The position numbers and the translations under genes were made by a program. The notes under the pieces are model-generated. The model saw only the letters and a list, made by a program, of their open reading frames with translations, made no database searches and was not told where the DNA came from. Shown piece by piece: positions 58,501-64,000 of a stretch of DNA of 64,000 nucleotides (positions are counted from its first letter, which is position 1; the number at the start of each line of letters is the position of its first letter). Source of the DNA: Saksenaea vasiformis B4078 (Eukaryota > Mucoromycota > Mucoromycetes > Mucorales > Saksenaeaceae); the NCBI GenBank assembly GCA_000697055.1, contig JNDT01002264.1:168054-232053 (forward strand), written 5' to 3'.

Positions 58501-60135
58501 CTTTTTCTCCAAAAGCTGTCTTTTCGTCGCTGTCGGGGAGGGTCATTGTTTGCTGCACGACCGCATCCGGCAGTTCGGGTTCTGTTTGTACCGCGGATTT
58601 CTCCTCCTGCACGATCTCCGACATAGCATCCGCTGGCAGTTGCTGCTCTATTTTTATATTTCGAGCCGTTGATAGTAGTTGTTCTTCAGTGAAAGGATCT
58701 TCTTTTTGCTCTGAATTTTTAATAGTTTCTGCTTCTCGTGGCTCTTCGATATCGGACTGTACTGTAGGAAGCGCTGCTTCTTGTTCTATTTTCGCAGGTT
58801 TTGTCGCGTCCACCGTTTGCTTACTAGTCGCATCGGTATCTGGTTTGGGATACGCTTTTATATTTGTCGTCTCTGAGTCGTCTGCAGTATTACTACTACT
58901 ACTACTACTACTAGTAGTAGTAGTAGTAGTAGTAGCACCTCTATTTTCGGTGGATTCTGAGTACTGTGGTGATGGTGATGGTGATCGCATAGGGCGATGC
59001 GTTGGTGGCGCATCTGCTGGAATTTGTCGGAAAACGCTGGAGGAGACGTAGGATTTATTCTGCAACGAAGAAATCACCTTGGAATGTCTCTTTATTTGAT
59101 CTGCTGCATTGGCAACTGCCAGGTATTTTTGTAACACGCCAACTGTTTTCGACGGGGCTTCTGTCCCCGTCTGCTGGTTTTCCAATTTCTTCAGCAACGG
59201 ATTATTTTTGACGGCTGACTTTTGTGCAAGTTTTGCAACTTCTTGTTGTCGTATCAAGCGTTGCTTTTCCAATTCAGCCTCTTCTTCTTCGTTTAGCACT
59301 TTTTTCTTTGTTTCCTCGACATGACCCGGGCGGAAATATCGCTTTGTTGAGTTCTGACGGTCGACAGCGGATTTTTTTTCGGCAGGCGACTCCGCTAGTT
59401 GGCGTAGCTGTCTGAACCGGTCGTTGGAAGCGTAATTAGGTCGAGCGCGATTATCCGGTTTCGGCGCAGCCTGTTGTTGTTTCGCTACATCTTCCTTCTC
59501 CGCTTCCTCCTCCTGTTCATTTTCACTATCGTTTTCCGGAGGAGAGAGTAATTGAAGCATGTTGGGCTGACAGCAATCCTTTGGTAAATAGCCGAGGTCA
59601 TTGGGAATATTGGGTGAGGCTCCCTTGGCCAGCAGTTGAGTAACGACTTGTGGTTGGTCCAGAAAGCTGGCTAGATGTAACGTTGTATTATTACATCCCC
59701 AATACCGTGTGTTAAGATCATCTGCGCGTGTATGCTACGAGAAGGAAAAAAAAAAAAAAAACGGGCGTTAAAAAATCGCTCCATCACCTTTTTTTGTTTT
59801 TTTGTTTTTTTTTCGCGGCAATGTACCTTTATAAAATAGGAAACAATCTGTAGTCGTGCGTCCTGAGCTGCTGTGACCTCTTCTTCGCTGGTACTCTCAA
59901 GGTAGTCAAGCAGAATGTATTGCAGTGCGTAAAGGGGTTGAAGTGACGTGCCGAGAACTTCCAGTCGCTCAAGTTGAGCAATGAGATGAGCACGATCGGT
60001 ATCGTGGGTTGTGTCTCGTTGTAGTGGTGACCATAAAAGTTTTGGATGTTCGCCATGGAGCTGTTTGATTAGCTCAAGATCGTTATCTTCAACAGCCTTT
60101 GTCCATTCGGACAATGGCGTAGTGTCCACTGACAT
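55508..60135 (-). CDS. Large ankyrin, C2 and PH domain scaffold, Bud4/anillin-like
   Basis: Predicted 1468-aa protein. Four exons on the minus strand: 60135-59827, 59734-56087 (3.6 kb, one open frame), 56036-55929, 55849-55508. The N-terminus (about 1-160) is ankyrin-like, clearest in TTLHLASFLDQPQVVTQLLA with KGASPNIPND following. About 950 residues of low-complexity, Glu/Lys/Ser/Thr-rich sequence follow, with runs of Ser and Glu. Near residue 1145 a C2-like fold begins with LYVHVSGAHNLLLPLPK, and the last 130 residues are a PH domain (VWERRFYRLIGSQFIGYESQ and, near the end, EEWVKALRSMIG). C2 followed by PH at the C-terminus is the arrangement of Bud4/anillin-type cortical septin-ring scaffolds. 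The ankyrin head is unusual there. A role in septum or tip cortex is inference. Confidence 0.75.
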
Positions 60136-61989
60136 GGCGATGAGTGGTCAGGAAGAAGAAAAAGAAAGAATACTTGATAGAGGACACACAAACTACTGGG
60201 AAGAAAAAACGTGCACAGGCAAGACAGGTTACTCAATTTGGCAAACATAGCGTTTCGATGCCGATCAAACAGAGAGGAGCACCCAGCGCCTGTGTAACGA
60301 GATAAGTCCCAAATCATCGATGGTACATATAACGCATCACGCGCGACGCGGTTTTACAGCAATTCGGTTTCTGCAAATTCAGAATGTGGCAAAGTAAAAA
60401 GCCTCCTTTTAGGTGCAGCGCAGCACGTTCCACCTCTCCATGCATGCAATACATAATGTAGATCCGTATACCCAAATAGTGATAATTAAGAGATCTAACC
60501 TATTATGTTCCTTTTCTTGCTCCTTTCTCATTAATCTTGTTCCCATGTCAGACGCTATCATATGTCAATCTCTATGCCAATAGTTTCTCATACCATACCC
60601 TCCATTTGTCAGGACCTTTTTTTTTTTTGGAATTGGGATTCGAAAGGTCTCTGGTTACTGATTAGGCCTTCCACCATTGCAATAGGCAAAAAAAAAAAAA
60701 AAGAAAAAAAGGAAACGAATCGTCGTTTCCTACTGAACATAGAGAATGTATTACCTTTATTTAGGGGCCGTCTGCAGTTGCCTCCGAAAACAGGTGCAGC
60801 CTCTCCAATGAGTACAGAGCGAAATAGGTGCCAGTTCCCAATTGTCCTGCGAAACGTTTCAGCCAAATATCTCCCTCACAGTCGATATTCAGATGACATA
60901 TCCTTAAACCGTAATAAGTTTGGACGATTTTCACCCCTTCTCTATAGTGAACCCGGGCAATTCAGGTTGATTATGGCAAATGATTGAGAAGTTAATGATT
61001 TTATAGAATTATCAGTCATCGTAACAAGGGCAGACTTTTTTCTCGCACCTGTTATACTGTTTATCGAAGTAGATACGCATACACTTTAAACTTCAAGATT
61101 CGTCTGGAAGCGACGCGAAATAATCTCAAACGGAGACAAGCGTACGAATATCCTATTGTAAAAAAAAAAAAAAAGGAATCCAGAACATCGGCAGGATTGG
61201 GAAATCCAAGCTTCATTTTAACGATTACAGTACTCCTGAAGTTGCTGCCATCCGATACCAGCTGGACTATACTGATGTCCGATATAGAAACATGATCAAA
61301 TATATCACTCGTTGACTGTATCGAGCCTAAAGTTGACGTTCGACACTTTTATACTGAGCGAACATCAAAAATGCCGCAGTGCCGTTTGATCAGGATTCAT
61401 TTGCACATGCTAATAACTTTCTCTCAGAGGCAATTTTGTGTGGTGGTCCCTGAATAATCTAGCTAAAGCACCTCTTATAACTTCTGTTCTTATTTGAGTT
61501 GTTAAATATCCCGTAAAAGGTCCTTACGCAGAAGTCGAATATGCCAAAACCATCAGGCAATCGCCAACGTTGCAGTTATGCGATACTGACCAAAAAGACT
61601 GACATCTTTGTGATTCGATTAATGACTGATTTTGTAGCAAAAGCGACACCTTGTTGTCACCTATGTACAGAAGACCACAGAGCACGCTGTTTCTGCAAGC
61701 AAATTAATGGCCAAATCACTCAGAACGGTGTACCCGTGCGATTCTTCGCGTTCCCTGTTCATGTTAAAAGTCCATACTAACCCCGGCAAATGTGTGCAGC
61801 GAAGATAATTTTTTGCCAAACCGTACCATAAAAGGGATAGAAGTGCCTGTTATTGCAATGGATTGTTGTCAAATAATGACATTCAAACATGGTTGACAAA
61901 AGAATTGCTGGTTTCGGAACCTGTGGAAAGTCACGCACCTTTTCAAGGAATCAAAAAAAAAAAAGAAATCCCGCTTTGATATCAAAGCT
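60136..61989. other. 1.85-kb gene-free region between divergent genes
   Basis: It separates the ankyrin-PH gene (reading left) from the coiled-coil gene (reading right). It holds A-runs at about 60689-60711 and 61159-61173. A 79-codon frame at 61541-61780 contains several Cys (CCHLC, CFC) but no recognisable domain or splice partners. Confidence 0.4.
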
Positions 61990-63885
61990 ATGGAGCATAC
62001 AGCATCGGTCGTCTTGGAAAAAAAGCAGATACCATACGACCCTGTAATTGCCATGCAACTTGAGACTTTCATCGATGAGAAATTGGCGGGAGCAGAAGTC
62101 CAACAAAAACGAAAGCTGGAGATTCAAATTCGCGAATTCTTACAGTACGCTTTTTCTGGTTCGCCGGTTACTAGATCTAACAATTACCGTGTAGCAAAGT
62201 CATTCACAAGGCATGTTTCATGGCACAAGATAAAGAACAAGTGAAAAAGAGGTTACAGCGGTTGATCGCGCTTGATGCCACAGCTGAAACCCAAGGTCTA
62301 AAGAAGCGAAACGATAAAGCACCAACAGTTGCTCTTCTAGGTATATTACTGGAACGTTATTTCCCCCAAAATAACACTTTCTAGACCGTTGTATTAAATC
62401 AATCGAGGACGAATTAGGAAATAAGCAATGCAGGTACGTAAGGTCGAATGCATCAGCAGCCTACTCACCCTATTACAGCTTGAAGAAACAAGAACAAGGC
62501 ATTGTTGATGCATTCGATAGTTTCTTCAAGGATGCTATTGAAGCCAAAGAAGAGCGAACCAAGTTGATGAAAACAGTAATGGATCATGCAATTACGGTTG
62601 TAACCACCGAGGTGGCGAAGCTCACCTACAATGATATTGCAAAGCTGCAGCAATCAGTGGAAATATTAAAGCTTGCGACACCGAATAAGGATGAAATCAA
62701 GGGTCTGACCCCAGAGCCGGGCCAACTTAAGCGCTCCTTGGAAGATATGCTACGATCTCAGATACAGGATGTGGATCTTACCAAAGAACCAGGTACAAAG
62801 GAATTCGAGCGCATTATCAGCGGCCTCCCTCTGGACATTCGATACAAGGTCGATGAAAAGATCACGCCTAAAATTATCAACGTTATATGTACCACGTTGG
62901 CAGAAAAAGTGGCAAACATTATGACCATCCGTTCGGAGAGAGCGAAAGAACAAGCGGAAGAAGTAACTACTGCTTCTATCCAAGACGAAGTGCTTCGGCA
63001 AACGGACCCATCAAAAGTACAGACACTGGCATTGTCCTTACCAGAGGTAAAGGCGATGCACGGTTCCTTGCAACAATTGGAAGAATTTTTGCGTGACATG
63101 ACGCAGCAACTGAACGCGATCGGATCCAAAGGTTTCTATGTACCAAAAGAAATTCTCGACCTCGAAAATGCGGTTAAAAACACAACGTCAAAGCTAGATG
63201 AATCGCAAAAATTGATTCAGGAGATGCTGGCAGAGGACGATTACAAGTTAACAGGAGACAGTTTTACAGAAAGAATGGAGCGACGTATCAAAAAATCGGC
63301 GATCGAGCTTGAGAATTGCAGAATACGATGGCTAGCTAAAGATAAAACACGGAAGAACGACACAGAGAAGATGAAACGGGAAATAGACACTTTGAAGCGA
63401 AAACGAGACTGGTTGCCCAAAGATATCAACAGCCACGAAGAGTGGATTGCATCCTTGGAAAAACGGTTAAAGGACACATACGCTTCCTGGAATCCCTCCG
63501 TTCAGCCAATGTTGCAGCCAAGTGTGCAACACAGTTTGGATAAATGTCTGGAGGAGATCAAGCAAGTGACACAGTAAGTTAGTCTTTTTGATTATTTTCA
63601 GAGGGATTCATTGCTGTTCACTCTAGAAATCATGAGGAAATACTTGCCTTGTTGGCTGACCCGGTAGCAAAATCTGGCGAAATTTCATTACAAAGCTTGT
63701 CTCTGCGAGTAAGAGCGAAAGCAACCGCAAAGGACTACTTCCCGGAAGAGATTTTATCACCGCCTGTATATATCGCAGTGGATTCGCTGATACATGACAA
63801 AACAGCAAAGAAATTGAGGGTGAGCGATGTTCCTTCAAAGCTGGCTGTTCTGGACAAGGAAACTACACTGCTGGAGCGTCAATAA
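61990..63885 (+). CDS. Unrecognised coiled-coil protein
   Basis: Predicted 567-aa hydrophilic protein. Five exons: 61990-62144, 62195-62340, 62385-62433, 62479-63573, 63627-63885. Splice phases agree at all four junctions and the frame is open throughout, so the gene is convincing although I recognise no family. The composition is rich in Lys, Glu, Gln and Leu with extended heptad-like stretches, especially residues about 20-55, 150-190 and 360-460 (ERMERRIKKSAIELENCRIR, MKREIDTLKRKRDW). No transmembrane segment, signal peptide or zinc site is visible. It may be a structural or complex-assembly protein. AATAAA-like signals follow at 63882 and 63981. Confidence 0.75.
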
Positions 63886-64000
63886 AAAGGGCGGATGAAG
63901 TCTCTATGCGGCAATAGAGCGGATTAATTTTCCTTCTTTTGCACATCGTACATAAGCACTAAACTATGATTGTACATTAAAATAAATATACCCACCGCTC

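Noticed and set aside
58449..59051. 200-codon open frame on the plus strand rich in Ser and Val
   Set aside because: It is the antisense of the Glu/Ser/Thr low-complexity part of the ankyrin-PH gene, where codon bias keeps the opposite strand open. No domain and no splice support.
61541..61780. 79-codon Cys-containing frame as a small zinc-binding protein
   Set aside because: Cys/His spacing fits no family and there is no supporting context.

Overview
The window looks like nuclear DNA of an early-diverging filamentous fungus, most likely a member of the Mucoromycota. The genes are dense with short spliceosomal introns (about 38-90 nt, GT-AG with TTAAC/CTAAC-like branch sites) and encode ordinary eukaryotic proteins: TFIID TAF1, Tom70, Coq9, a p47/Shp1 UBX cofactor, a TBC1D20-type Rab GAP, a PCL-type cyclin and C2H2 factors. 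There are no operons, rRNA, CRISPR arrays or tRNA genes that I could recognise. Exon structures below were assembled by hand from frame continuity, splice sites and family resemblance. For each intact spliced gene the exon lengths sum to a multiple of three.

Layout. 1-2.2 kb: gene-poor edge. 2.2-9.0 kb: Shp1/p47 (+), a C2H2 transcription factor (-) and a TBC1D20-like GAP (+) whose fifth intron has the signals of a minor-spliceosome (U12) intron. 9.3-22.6 kb: a decayed accessory island with a class III aminotransferase pseudogene, a degenerate unknown gene, a 438-bp direct repeat, an intact aminotransferase, a remnant of the same unknown family, an MFS transporter pseudogene and a Sel1-repeat pseudogene. 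23.5-25.9 kb: a SET/MYND protein and a four-finger C2H2 factor, both (-). 25.9-29.2 kb: no gene recognised. 29.3-37.5 kb: TAF1 (-) and Tom70 (+), divergent. 39.8-46.2 kb: Coq9 (+), a PAS-domain membrane protein (-), a three-RRM protein (-) and a SAS4/PEHE-like chromatin protein (+). 47.7-55.3 kb: a PCL cyclin, an SLC35F6-like transporter, a fucosyltransferase-like protein and a GT8-like/GT64 glycosyltransferase, all (-). 55.5-60.1 kb: a large ankyrin-C2-PH protein (-) resembling Bud4/anillin. 62.0-63.9 kb: an unrecognised coiled-coil protein (+).

The core genes cover separate housekeeping functions: Cdc48 cofactor, Rab1-type GAP, RNA polymerase II initiation, mitochondrial import, ubiquinone synthesis, cell-cycle CDK regulation, Golgi-type glycosylation and cortical/septation scaffolding. 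The most informative oddities are the AT-AG U12-type intron, the duplicated two-gene segment in which a different member decayed in each copy, the 8-nt microexon in TOM70, a GC-AG intron, a 3n in-frame intron in a C2H2 factor with an RFX-like palindrome upstream, and two unusual domain fusions.
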